This document shows, piece after piece, positions 1 to 9,577 of a stretch of DNA of 29,428 bases (positions are counted from its first letter, which is position 1; every line of letters begins with the position of its first letter). A model generated the notes under the pieces. The model saw only the letters and a list, made by a program, of their open reading frames with translations, ran no database searches and had not been told where the DNA came from. The position numbers and the translations under genes are program-made. Source of the stretch: Polyrhizophydium stewartii (taxonomy: Eukaryota > Chytridiomycota > Chytridiomycetes > Rhizophydiales); NCBI GenBank assembly GCA_027604665.1, contig JADGIZ010000079.1, forward strand, positions 1 through 29,428. The letters run 5' to 3'.

Positions 1-64
1 GCCGCCGGCACCGACACCGCCGCCCGCAGCCGCCGCCGGCGCCGACACCGACACCGCCGCCCGC
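1..64. repeat. Imperfect GC-rich tandem repeat at left edge
   Basis: Two imperfect copies of a CCG/GAC-rich unit are visible, both ending in gacaccgccgcccgc. They lie directly before the first ATG of the transporter gene. The frame of that ATG stays open through the repeat to the window edge as a Pro/Ala/Thr-rich stretch, so this may be low-complexity coding sequence rather than a 5' leader. Confidence 0.6.
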
Positions 65-1557
65 ATGCCGCCCGTGGGCGCACGCCTGCGCGCGCTCGCC
101 GCCGCCGTCTCGCTGTCCGAAGTCTCGGGCGCCCTCGGTGCGGCGCCGATCCCGCGCCGGCGCGCCGCCGCTGTCGCCCGGGCTGACCCCACACCCCCCC
201 CGCACCGTGCGCTCCAGGCGACATGGGCACGCTGCTGCCCATCCTGGTCTCGCTCGGGAGGACCGGCCAGGTCTCCGTCACCGCGTCGCTGGTCTTTGGC
301 GGCCTGTTCAACATCGCCACGGGCCTCCTCTACGACATCCCGGTACGCCCGCCGCCCCGTGCCCGCCCGCCGCGGTCGGGTCAGCTGCCGCCGGAGCCGC
401 GACCGCCGTTGCTCACGCGCCAGCCCCCGCGCCGCAGATGTGCGTCCAGCCCATGAAGGCCATTGCCGCCACCGCCCTCGCGTCCAACCTCTCTCGCGCC
501 CAGATCGTGAGCGCTGGCATGTGCGTCTCGGCCGTCGCCCTCCTGCTCGGCGTCACCGGCCTGATCAAGGTCGTCAACGCCTACATCCCCATGACCATCG
601 TCCGCGGCATCCAGCTCGGCGCCGGCCTCACCCTCATCGTCAAGGGCTGCCAGTCCGTGCTCAAGGCAAACCTCTACAGCTTCGCAGGCTTCGACTACAT
701 GGACAACTTCCTCGTCGCCGCCCTCGCATTCCTGCTCGTTCTTGTTTGCTACCGCGCACGCTCCATCAACCCCGCCGCGCTGACCCTCTTCGCCACCGGC
801 GTCGTCCTCGCCGTCGTGCGCATGTACGTCCACAACGATCCAAAGCCCTCTATCTCCATCGGCTTCCCCGCCCCAACGGCACCGTCCGCCGCCGACTTTC
901 TGTCCGGCTTCCTCTCCGCCGGCCTGGGCCAGCTGCCCCTGACCCTGCTCAACTCGGTCATTGCCGTCGCAAAGCTCGCCGACGACCTGTTCCCGGACCG
1001 CCCGTCTCCCGTCGCGTCGGTCACGTCCATCGCAACCTTTGTCGGCCTGCTCAACCTCGTTGGCGGCTGGTTCGGCTCCACGCCTTACTGCCACGGCGTG
1101 AGTCGGCATCGCCCCGCTCCCGCATGCCTCGCGCCGTTGACCTCCATCTGCCCCTCAAATCTGCGCACCTTTCTCGCAGGCGGGCGGCCTTGCCGCCCAA
1201 TACCGTTTCGGCGCCCGCTCCGGCGCAAGCGTCGTGCTTCTGGGTCTCGTCAAGATCGTCGTGGGCTTGCTCTTTGGCTCGACTCTGGTCTACGTCTTCC
1301 AGCTCATTCCCAACACCATCATCGGCGTCATGCTCGCCGTCGCCGGAATCGAACTGGCCGCCTGCGCGCGCGATCTAGCATCGCACTCAACACCAGCGGA
1401 CTACGAGGACCACTTTGTCGTCATGATCGTCACGGCCGGCGGCCTCATCGGCTTCAGCAACGACGGCATCGGCTTCTGCCTTGGATGTGTCGCTGCCCTC
1501 GTGCTGCGCCTTGCGCGCTGGCACCGCAGCAAGGCCGGCGAGCCGCTGCCATCGTGA
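65..1557 (+). CDS. MOT1-type molybdate transporter (SulP-related)
   Basis: Predicted polytopic membrane protein that would import molybdate for molybdenum-cofactor enzymes. Four exons join in phase: 65-137, 218-342, 438-1097 and 1180-1557 (about 411 residues). The N-terminal part reads SEVSGALGDMGTLLPILVSL, followed by YDIPMCVQPMKAIAATAL. Near the C-terminal third is CHGAGGLAAQYRFGARSG. These are the conserved blocks of the MOT1 family, a branch of sulfate permease-like proteins lacking the STAS domain, and none is seen here. Hydrophobic segments recur throughout. Donors are gtgcgg, gtacgc and gtgagt. The frame is open upstream of the first ATG, so the real start could lie outside the window. 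The neighbouring tetraspanin is on the same strand 87 bases downstream with no functional link visible. Family assignment is firm; substrate is inferred from the family. Confidence 0.88.
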
Positions 1558-1644
1558 TATCCTTCAAAATGAACTTGACTCGCAACTTTCCAAAGCTTTT
1601 TGCAATCCGGGCACCCGCACCACATCAAGCGCCATCCGCTCAAC

Positions 1645-2993
1645 ATGCCCCTGCTCTCGCGCCTCCAGGCATTCTCCTTCAACACAGAGTCGTGGTTCTC
1701 GACGAGCACCTTCGTCGTCGCCAAGAACCTGCTGCTGCTGATCAACTTCCTTTCGATGGTGCGTCTGCCCGTGCCGTGTTGTCTCCGTCGCGGCCACGCC
1801 ACGCACGCCGCGTCTGGCGCGCATCGCCGGCGTGGACGCCCGCGCGAGCTTGCTCGGGCGAACCCACCCGCGAGTCGCATCGCCATCAGTCCCACATCGC
1901 GCTTGCGGCCGCAGCTTGCTCAGCATGCCCGCGGACCGGCGGATGCCTCGCCACCTCCCTCATCGCAGAGGACCGGCGGCAGACGCTGAGCGTGCGAGCG
2001 AAAGTCTCCGCACAAAGTCCTCGTGCCATCGTCGCTGACGTTTCCCGCCCGCGTCGTCCCATCTGATGCTTCTGCCTTCGCCGCTGCTTCCGTGGACGCC
2101 GCTACGCACAGCTCGCGGGCCTGATCCTCATCGGTGCCGGAGGCTACATCAACACCAACTCGGCCGAAGACATCGTCGGCCTGTCGGGCTCCATCGCCGC
2201 CGCCGCCATCGTCATCGGATGCATCGTCTCGATCGTGTCGTTCCTTGGATGCTTTGGCGCCGCAAACGAGAAGGGCATGCTGCTCAAGACTTACTTTGCC
2301 CTCTTGATCATCCTCGTTATCCTTGAAATCAGCGTTGGCGCTGCTGCATACGCCAAGCGTGATTCCCTCGGCGGCCTGCTCGACCACGCCTGGCACGACT
2401 CGGCCATCTACAACAATGCGACCGTGCTGCGCGTCGAAAACCTGGTGAGTGCCGCTGAACCGCGTTTCGCTCAATCATCATCGGCGCGTACGGATCGATT
2501 CTCATTGCGATCTTGTGACACTTGTCTCCCACCCTCCTCTTCCTTGCATCATTCCACCCCCCTCGTGCCAACGCGGATTGGACAACCGCAGCTCAAGTGC
2601 TGCGGATACGCCAACATCACCGATGCGGCCGTTCCGGCCAACTGCGCCGTGACGCTCGGGTACCAAACGCCCTGCGTTGACGAGCTCATGGCGACGCTCC
2701 GTGGCTCGCTGTCGACCATTGGCGGCGGAGGCCTCGCCATCGGCGTGATCGAACTCGTCGGCCTCATCTTCTCGGTCGTTCTGTTCCGCAAGATCGCCGC
2801 CAAGGAGAACGCACAGAGCTCGCTGCTCAACGAAGCCTGGCGCATCAACAGGACCAAGGTCCAGTATGGGTGAGTCTTCCCCGGTCTGCTCTTGATGCCG
2901 CCAACGCCGACAATCGTCTCGCTGACATGAGCTGGCGGTATTAACTCGCTGAATGCGCGCGACTTTAGCTACCAGAACTACCAGTACGTTTAA
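1645..2993 (+). CDS. Tetraspanin
   Basis: Four-pass membrane scaffold protein expected at the plasma membrane or endosomes. Exons 1645-1758, 2112-2444, 2592-2869 and 2969-2993 give about 249 residues, a usual tetraspanin length. TM1 includes VVAKNLLLLINFLSM, TM2 GSIAAAAIVIGCIVSIVSFL and TM3 TYFALLIILVILEISVGAAA. The large extracellular loop then follows. The signature CCG motif lies at the start of exon 3 (LKCCGYANIT). Two further loop cysteines (ANCAV, QTPCVDEL) could complete two disulfides. TM4 is GGLAIGVIELVGLIFSVVLF, and a short tail ends in YQNYQYV. The final exon is only 25 bases including the stop. Intron 1 (1759-2111, 353 bases) is long for this window and I see no gene in it. Donors are gtgcgt, gtgagt and gtgagt. 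The subfamily cannot be told from sequence alone. Confidence 0.88.
1759..2111 (+). other. Long intron 1 of tetraspanin gene
   Basis: This 353-base GT-AG intron interrupts the tetraspanin after residue 38, just inside the first membrane segment. Open frames cross it on both strands, but none shows a recognisable domain, and the flanking frames join in phase 0. I see no RNA gene or repeat in it. Confidence 0.7.
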
Positions 2994-3419
2994 GATCTCA
3001 TGGCTCGGCCGTCTGATTCGAGCGGCTCGCTCGATTTATCGTCTTTCTGGTTTCGTCCCATTCATTTCCGCCTCTTTCCAACACGCCCAGGGCGACACGG
3101 ACTGCACAAACGTTCCTATATCGCACATGTCAATCATGTGCAGCTGCATCCAGCCTTCCCACAAGCGTGCTTTCACCAAATGTACTGGCTTCATTGCCGC
3201 CAGAGCCGCCCATTTCCGCGAGAGCTGCCCATCTCCGCCACTTCCGTCCGACAAATCCCGCTTTGAGCACATACTGGCTCCGCCTCCCTCATTCCAGCCC
3301 CGTAATGAACAGCTGGCACTCTGCGGACACCACAGCCACCAGGCAAACGCACAAGTATTCATTTGCTTGGCGCTTGGCAAGTCGGAAGCAGACACAGAAG
3401 TTGGAGGAGAGGAAGAGGT
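2994..3419. other. Convergent intergenic region (3' ends)
   Basis: These 426 bases separate the stop codons of the tetraspanin (+) and the SFR1-like gene (-). Reading frames here are short and low-complexity with no family match I recognise. It should hold both 3' untranslated regions. No perfect AATAAA signal was noticed. Confidence 0.6.
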
Positions 3420-5429
3420 TTACAGAAACTCGTCGTCGGTGCGGTCATACGGCCCAATCATCTGGATGTCAAACTGTGACAGATTTGCAAGCTCCTCGAG
3501 CGTCAGCATGCGCGGACGATTGTCCAGAGCAGGTCCGGTGATCCATGCAGCAAGCCCGCTGCCACCGCCACCGCCGCCGCCGCCTCCACCGCGATCGTCG
3601 CTATCGCCATCAGCGTACTTGTCGCTCCATGTGGCCGCTTCGCGCGGGTGAATGCCAAACCCTTTTGAACTCGCATAGTCGTCCTCAAACGGGTTCCGCG
3701 GAGCTCCTCGCGGGATCGTCACCTCGCCAATCTGCGCTCGCAAGTCGCGCAGGGCGTCCTGGCACACACGCTTCCACTTGAGAATAAGCGCGTCCACCTT
3801 GGCAATCTCGTTCTGCATTGAGCAGCACAAGCGGACACGTGTGAGTTTACCGGTGCGAAAGCAAGACCATGAGAGCAGCGCACGAAATTCAGCAACCACT
3901 CACGTTCTGCTGATACGCCTGGTACAGCTCGTATTTACGCTTGAGCCCTGTCAGGTCTTCGATGGCGCGGTCAAGCTCGCGCTTCTCCTTAACAAAGGGG
4001 TCGGCGCGCGCAAGTGGGCTCTGGAAGGGCTTCTTGGCCGACCCGAGACCTCCACGGGCGGCAGGAGCTCTCGGCGACACTTGCGGCGCAGAGGCTGTGC
4101 GTGCCATGGGCGACGCACCACTGTGTCCCGTTGTGCGGCCGAGCGGTGCCGTCGAGGCTGTCGGCAGCGAGCCGGTGGAGACACTGGATCGGAACCCAGA
4201 CGCAGGTGTGCGACTTGGAGCAGATGGCGTTCGAAGCGGCTGCGTGGGCGTCTTGGCCGGCTGCGATGCCCTCGCGCCGCTTGCTAAGGGGGACTTGAAA
4301 GGCGTGTTCCACCCAGATGCACGACGAGAGGGCAGCTTGGTCGGAGTGGCGCTCGGTACCACGGGCTTCTTTGTCGGGGTTGATTCCGCTGCGGAAGCTG
4401 CAGCCGGTGCTTCTGACGCTCCTTCAGCGATGCGCTTTGCGGTCTGGAATCCAAGCGTCGGCTCGTCTGTGTCCATCGCCGATGTCTCGGGAACGGCTGC
4501 GTGCTCGGCCTCCTCGGCGGCGATCTTGCGAGCCGATCGGAACGGATTCTCGTCGCCGTCTGCGGCTCGCTTAGATGGCGTGACCGGCGGCGGCCCCACG
4601 ACAGCAGCAGCAGCATTTGAAGATGCAGAAAGCGCCGCCCTCGCCGTGCGGAACTCAGCCGGCAGGTCGGCCGCCCGCACACCTGTCTCGTCGGAGCTCG
4701 GCGGCGACTCGCCTGACGATGGCAGCGACCCGGACGACGTGGACGAGGACAGCGACGCCGACGTCGACAGCGACGGAGCTGCAGCAACGCTGCGTGCACT
4801 CTGGAATCCCTGCGCTCGGGTTGGTTCTCGAGTTCGCTGCAGGTCAGAGGCCTTTTTGAATCCCGATGCACTCTCGAAGCCGGGCTCGGAGGCAAGCGCC
4901 GACGATGCCGGTCCGAGTACCGACGCTTTCTGGAACTCACTTGCAGCTGCGGCTGGCGCTGCGGAGCCCTGCAAGCCTGACGCCTTCTGGAAGCCTGACG
5001 CCTTCTGGAAGCCTGATGCCTTCTGGAAGCCCGCCGGCATCGGCGAGGCCGTCGAGCCGGCGTTCTCACCAGAGCGAGGGGCAAAGTAGACCACAAGCTC
5101 GCCCGGTGCCGAGGCGGCGAGTGTGCGGCTCGCAATGACCCGCTTCTTGACCATCCTGTCCACGAGAGCGTCCTGCAGTGTCACGGCGGGCGTCAGCAGC
5201 CGCCAGCGAGCGGACGACACCGTCTCACGAGTCCGGACGCGCCGGACACGCCCACCAGCTCGGCCTGGGTCTTGCCCGGCGCCGCAGCCGCAAGACGGCG
5301 CTTCAGCGTGCGCAGCGCCAGCGGCAGGTCTGCATGTGCACCGGCGTCCGCGCCGCCCGCCCCGCCGTCTGCTGCCGCTGCTGTCTGCGCCAGCACGGCT
5401 CGAAGGCTCAGCGAGCCCAGCGACTGCAT
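3420..5429 (-). CDS. SFR1: SFR1/Mei5-like recombination mediator with FxxA repeats
   Basis: Likely partner of Swi5 that stimulates Rad51/Dmc1 in homologous recombination. Exons 5429-5229, 5172-3904 and 3812-3420 join in phase 0 (about 620 residues). The C-terminal third matches SFR1/Mei5: a coiled segment (RELDRAIEDLTGLKRKYELY), then VDALILKWKRVCQDAL, and finally LTLEELANLSQFDIQMIG and the acidic end YDRTDDEFL, as in animal SFR1 proteins ending RSEEEFI. The middle is disordered and rich in Ala, Ser and Pro. It holds ten FxxA motifs with Phe near residues 116, 122, 128, 147, 166, 172, 190, 241, 278 and 309, several reading GFQKASG or GFQTAK like the BRC-repeat core. The first 97 residues look like a small folded domain (QAELVG to ELVVYF) that I cannot name. 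A Gly run lies near the C-terminus. The start ATG at 5429 was chosen because it opens the frame that splices in phase; an ATG downstream of the first intron is possible but would lose this domain. Confidence 0.78.
4975..5028 (-). repeat. Three 18-bp tandem units encoding FQKASG
   Basis: On the plus strand the unit gcctgacgccttctggaa occurs three times in a row, the third with one substitution (t for c). On the minus strand it encodes three successive FQKASG hexapeptides in the SFR1-like protein. The near identity of the units points to recent tandem duplication within the coding sequence. Confidence 0.9.
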
Positions 5430-5539
5430 CGTCTCGAGCAAAGTTTTTCCGCAGCCGCCTTCCCCTCGAGACCGGGCCTGTTTATTGCCGATGAGCTTGT
5501 TTCCCAACTGCTCTGACCGCCGCGCTCCACCTCGGCCGC

Positions 5540-6836
5540 TCACAGCATGAAGCCGATGTTGTGGTTCTTCTGGCCCGTTCCAAAATAGAACGACGTGAAG
5601 CGCAGAGGCGACGCCGAGTGGATGAACGTGTGTCCGGGCCACTGCAGGCTGCGCACGATCGCCACGGTGCCGCCGACCTCAGCCTGCACAGACCACACGC
5701 CTGCATGGGTGCGTCCCGCCCACGACAGTCAATGTCGAGTCAGACACGCAACCCCCTGGGAGCGATCCGCGGCACGCCAACTGCGCACCTTTCGGCTCGT
5801 CGTTCTCAATCGACTCAAAGATGTCGATGGCGTCGTCAAACTTGTTAATACGCTCGGTCAGCGTGCGTGTTGTGACTTCAAATCCGTCGCGGAAGTGCAT
5901 GTAGCAGTGCGTCTGGCCAAAGTCCTCTTTCGGCAGGCCTGCGTCGATGGTCATAAAGAAGGCGTGTCAGCCGTTTCTTGTCGGCTACGCGAGCACCTTT
6001 CCGCCAACAAATGCGGCGTGCCTTGGAAAGACGGGTTCTTGCGAACGACCCGGTTGAGATCCCGGTAGTATGCGCCGCGTGGGACAATCTCGACGTCGTA
6101 GTTGATGGACGAGATGGTCGCAGCGAGGCGCTTCTCCTCCCGCATCTTGGTCTACGCGGGGACCGGTCATGAGCGAGCGTCAGCGCCTTGGCAGCCGGAA
6201 ACGCGGGATAGGTTGCGCGGAATGTACCTCGCTCGACTCGGGGTCCTCGTCTGCAATCAAGGGATGCGGTAGCGTGTCAGAAGCGTGCGTGTGCAGATGG
6301 TGCGGCGGTGCGATGCGGGCGGTAAGCCGCAGACACGCCCGAGTACGCACGGTTCTTGGGCACAGTGTGCTCGTACGACGGATCGCCAAAGAAGCGGCCC
6401 TGAATGCTGTCGGCCTGCCTGCGCTCCTCTGGTGTGACCTCGGGCAGCTGATACCAGTTGAGGTTGTCGAGCCTGTGTGGGCAGCAGCTTTTGCATGAGC
6501 GCAGGCCGAGACGCCGCAAGGCGGCGGCGGCAGCACGGGTTGCGAATCCTCGGCTGGCCAGGCCGCCATGCGCGGGTGCGGCCTTGGCCGCACACAACAG
6601 GGAGCGGCTCACGTATAGTAGTACTTGCGCTCAAACAGCGACGTGGCCGAGACCGACTGCGCGAGCAGATAGTCTTGATTGATACCGAGAATCTTGCCCC
6701 ACAGGTGGATGCTCGGCAGCTTCTCCTGGTCTTTCTTGATGGCCAGCGACGCAAACAGTGTCGCTCGCTCCTCGACATTGAGCGTGAATCCAGCCAGCGT
6801 GAACGCCGGAACGTCCTCGCTGTTGAGAAAAGACAT
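5540..6836 (-). CDS. RSPH9: Radial spoke head protein 9 homologue
   Basis: Structural component of the radial spoke head in 9+2 axonemes, needed for regulated ciliary beating. Six exons join in phase: 6836-6613, 6472-6351, 6250-6228, 6151-6022, 5938-5789 and 5700-5540, giving about 269 residues against about 276 in animals. Collinear conserved blocks include LWGKILGINQDYLLAQ near residue 50, GRFFGDPSYEHT, EEKRLAATISSIN, VPRGAYYRDLNRVVRKNPSF and FHFRDGFEV-type sequence. The C-terminus carries VRSLQWPGHTFIHS, YFGTGQKN and the terminal FML. Exon 3 is only 23 bases. Intron 4 (5939-6021) needs a GC donor (AAG|gcacgc) to keep the family alignment; a GT donor 36 bases further into the intron would add twelve residues. 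It lies 110 bases upstream of the SFR1-like gene on the same strand, and divergent from the FHA gene. Confidence 0.9.
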
Positions 6837-6968
6837 GTGTCTCGAGCAGGTGAGCCAGCAGCGTGTGTGTTTGCTGTAAGTTTGTCGGCCAAGTCGGAGC
6901 GAGGCGCTTCGCGCAGATTCCCATCGCCAGCGACTTTGCTCACTGCCCAGACACGCACAGACAGCAAG
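6837..6968. promoter_or_regulatory. Shared upstream region, RSPH9 / FHA gene
   Basis: The 132 bases between the divergent start codons of RSPH9 (-) and the FHA gene (+) must hold both core promoters and 5' leaders. No TATA box or other motif is evident by eye. Confidence 0.45.
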
Positions 6969-8510
6969 ATGGCCGGTGCGTGGCCCCAGACGCTGCGAGA
7001 GCGCCTGCTGAGCCGCCAAGCCGCATCTGCGCGCGCTCCGAGCCAGTACCGGCTGCTGCTCCATCTGGCCATGCCGGATCGGACCCGCTCAACGTCGCCG
7101 TCCGCTTGAGGCGAACCTCTGCGGCCATCTGGATTCTTCATACACCTAGCTAACACATATCAACTGGCACGGCAACGCGCGATTACAGCCGTCCTTGAGC
7201 TGCCTCTTACTATCATACCGCTCTTTGGCTCGTTCGAGGGGCAGCGCCTGATCACATTGCCCGCCGACGTGCCGCTCGTCATCGGCCGCCTAATTGATCC
7301 GAACGAGAGCTACGTCGGCACGCTGCGCTTCACATCAAAAGTCGTCTCACGGCGTCACGCGCAGCTGCTCTTCCACGACAAAAAGGCAAGCAGCTTGTCC
7401 CTCTCTGGCTGATGCAGGCTTCTTGAAGCCTATCTTGGAGAGTGCCAAGAATCACTGACCTAGCGGCGTGCGCGGCGCCGTGGGTCGTGGCAGGTTTATA
7501 TCCAAGACATCAAGAGCTCCAGCGGGACGTTTCTCAACGATGAGAGACTGAGCCAACAAGGAGTCGAGAGCCAGCTCTTCCAGCTGCACTCTGGGGATAT
7601 TGTGCGACTCGGCGAAGACTGCGAGGTTAACGGAGGTCTGTGCTCTGTCCATGGCATAGAGAGCCCCGCTGCAGCAGCCGAATCCCTGCTCACCATGCAC
7701 GGCAAACTCAGTCATGCATCAGAGCGTGTGCATGAAAGTAATCATCCCGCAGCTTGACGAGGAGCTCGTTTCACCAATCTCGGGATCCAAAAACCGTATT
7801 TCGCTGCAGCCGTCTCTTCGCGCTTCTGGTGACAACCTCGCCAAGAGCACGTCGTCACTTCTCGAATCTTCGCGATCTTATGACAACTTTGCCAACCTCG
7901 ACGCCAGCATGGATGCCGGCGCGTGAGTACGATATGGACACGATGGGAGCCAATCCGCGAACTGACACGCCTGGCGACGGCGACACGGCTGCGGACACAC
8001 AGCAGCCTCACAATCGACACGCAGTTCAAATACGACATTGAAAACGAGTTCAATGCCGTCTGGGCAAGCCTGACGCACGGACTGGACAGCTCTGTGCGCA
8101 AGCTCAAAGCTCTCGCGCGCGCACATGCATCCACTATGATGACCCAAGGAATTTACACGCCGTACTCGGCAAAGGGATTCGCCTCGACTTCAGATCTTAG
8201 TAATCCGAGACAGAGCATGCAGTCGTTCCTGTCTACATCGAGCAGTAACGAGGCCATCGAGACTGCTCGTCATCGCATGTCTCGCATGCCGCCGCACAGC
8301 GCAACTGGGTCACGTGCGAGACAAACCAGCGCGTTGAGCACCGGGTCGACGCCGAGCACTGTCGCATCCATGCCCTCGCCGTCGCAGCCGCTCCGTGAGT
8401 TGCATCGCAGCCCGAGTGTGTGATTCTAGTTCTTGCTGACTCTATCATCGTTTTCGATTGTGCGGTGGTTCTCAGAACGCAGTGCGAACACGTTATCGCG
8501 GAATATTTAA
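6969..8510 (+). CDS. FHA-domain protein, SLMAP/Far10-like
   Basis: Probable phosphothreonine-binding adaptor. The FHA domain resembles that of SLMAP and fungal Far10, tail-anchored members of STRIPAK complexes. Exons 6969-6975, 7189-7385, 7494-7635, 7712-7922, 8006-8394 and 8476-8510 give about 326 residues. The FHA core reads VPLVIGR, then KVVSRRHAQLLF, VYIQDIKSSSGTFLND and LHSGDIVRLGED; the GR, SRRH and SSSGTFLN positions are the standard ligand-binding elements. The rest is Ser-rich. Unlike SLMAP, I see no long coiled coil or C-terminal membrane anchor, so the protein is short. Exon 1 would code only seven bases (ATGGCCG), inferred because no ATG is in frame before the domain and phases fit. 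Intron 2 uses a GC donor (AAAAG|gcaagc). The last exon of 35 bases is chosen by phase only. Confidence 0.7.
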
Positions 8511-8592
8511 ACCTTGCGACAGATCTTTGGAGCAGTCTCGCCAGTTTCATTCGACTGCGGGTGATCTGAACGGAATGGCGCTGCCGATGCCG

Positions 8593-9495
8593 TCACTGGT
8601 TGAAGTACAGACCCATGAACTGCTGGAAATCAAACGTGTCCTTGTCGGATTGCGGCGCAACCTGGCGAATGAGTTCGATGGCGTCATCAGGCGACATTTT
8701 GCTATCGCACTGGTCAGTGAAAACGCGACGCAGGGCGCCCATCGAGATTTGCCCTTGCTGGTTGGGTGTATCGTAGTTTTTGATTCTGTTTGTGACGTCG
8801 ATGGTTGTTATTTTGGTGTCCAATTCAGCGGCTGTCTTACTGCCCAAGCCTGGCGTTCGGCCACTCACACGTTGAATGCGCTACGAAGCTCCTCGGCCGT
8901 GATGGTGGTCTGAACTTTTTTGGTAACCGTGAGCGCAAAGGCTGCAAATGAGAGCACAGCAGCGGTCAGCACCCGCATCGATAGGGTAGTGACTGCCTAC
9001 GAAAGGCGCCTATCGGCGACTGACATTCAAAATCGATCTCCCCTGAGCCTTTTGCAATCTCGTTCATGATCTCGTTCATCTCGTCCTGCAGCGTGCGCAC
9101 CGTGCGCCGGTAACGAGCCCTGGCGCTGTCAGCAGGCCAGAGAAGCAGCCAGCAGCGAGTGCAGAGGTTGGATGGCAGTCCGCGCGACGGTCGCATTCGG
9201 CGTGCGTGGCAACAGCAGCGTGCGTCCCGCAAACAAACGACACGCCCGCAGCGCGTGCTCGAGCGAGACGAGCCTTTGTGGCCTTGACGCCCAGAGTGCG
9301 CATGAGGGACGCAAGCTCGTCGGTCGAGATGGTGCCGCCATGGTCCACGTCTACGAGCGAGAAGATTTCGACGAGCTCCTGCAGCTCGGTCGAAGTCAGG
9401 CCGGACTTTTCGAGCAGCTGCGGGTCAATGTGGATATTCGACTGGTTCGACTTTGATCGCATCGCGTCGGCAAGCATCGCCAGCGCGAAATTCAT
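8593..9495 (-). CDS. Calmodulin/centrin-like EF-hand protein
   Basis: Small calcium-sensor-like protein of about 182 residues from exons 9495-9274, 9085-9025, 8941-8869 and 8785-8593. EF-hand 1 is canonical: LVEIFSLVDVDHGGTISTDE with the loop DVDHGGTISTDE. EF-hand 2 (NEIAKGSGEIDFES) keeps the GxI core but lacks the first Asp. EF-hands 3 (NYDTPNQQGQISMGAL) and 4 (QVAPQSDKDTFDFQQF) are degenerate, so probably only one site binds calcium. Overall spacing follows calmodulin/centrin with an N-terminal extension of about 40 residues. A ciliary or basal-body role is possible but not shown; it could equally be a generic calmodulin-like protein. Intron 1 (9086-9273) appears to use a GC donor (AAAG|gctcgt), which gives the best alignment. 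It is convergent with the FHA gene, with 82 bases between the stops. Confidence 0.75.
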
Positions 9496-9577
9496 TCAAT
9501 TTGCTGCAGCGACCAGTGCTTTATCGGCTCAGACACTTTACCACGTCCGGTGTGCGAGCAAAGTGATTAAGGCGGCG

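Noticed and set aside
138..2066. Long plus-strand open frame of 642 codons
   Set aside because: It only partly coincides with transporter exon 3. It runs through introns and out-of-frame sequence, and its remainder is Arg/Pro-rich text typical of GC-rich DNA.
3941..5089. 382-codon plus-strand frame opposite the SFR1-like gene
   Set aside because: Antisense shadow: its Asp/Ala/Ser repeats mirror the FQKASG codons. No domain is present, while the minus strand splices into a known family.
5939..6021. Alternative GT donor in RSPH9 intron 4 (tcgc|gtagcc)
   Set aside because: It keeps phase but inserts twelve residues at a point where the animal protein aligns without a gap; the GC donor gives the exact fit.
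5540..9495. A ciliary gene cluster (RSPH9 plus EF-hand protein)
   Set aside because: The two are separated by an FHA gene and flanked by unrelated housekeeping genes. Co-location looks like dense packing, not a functional cluster.
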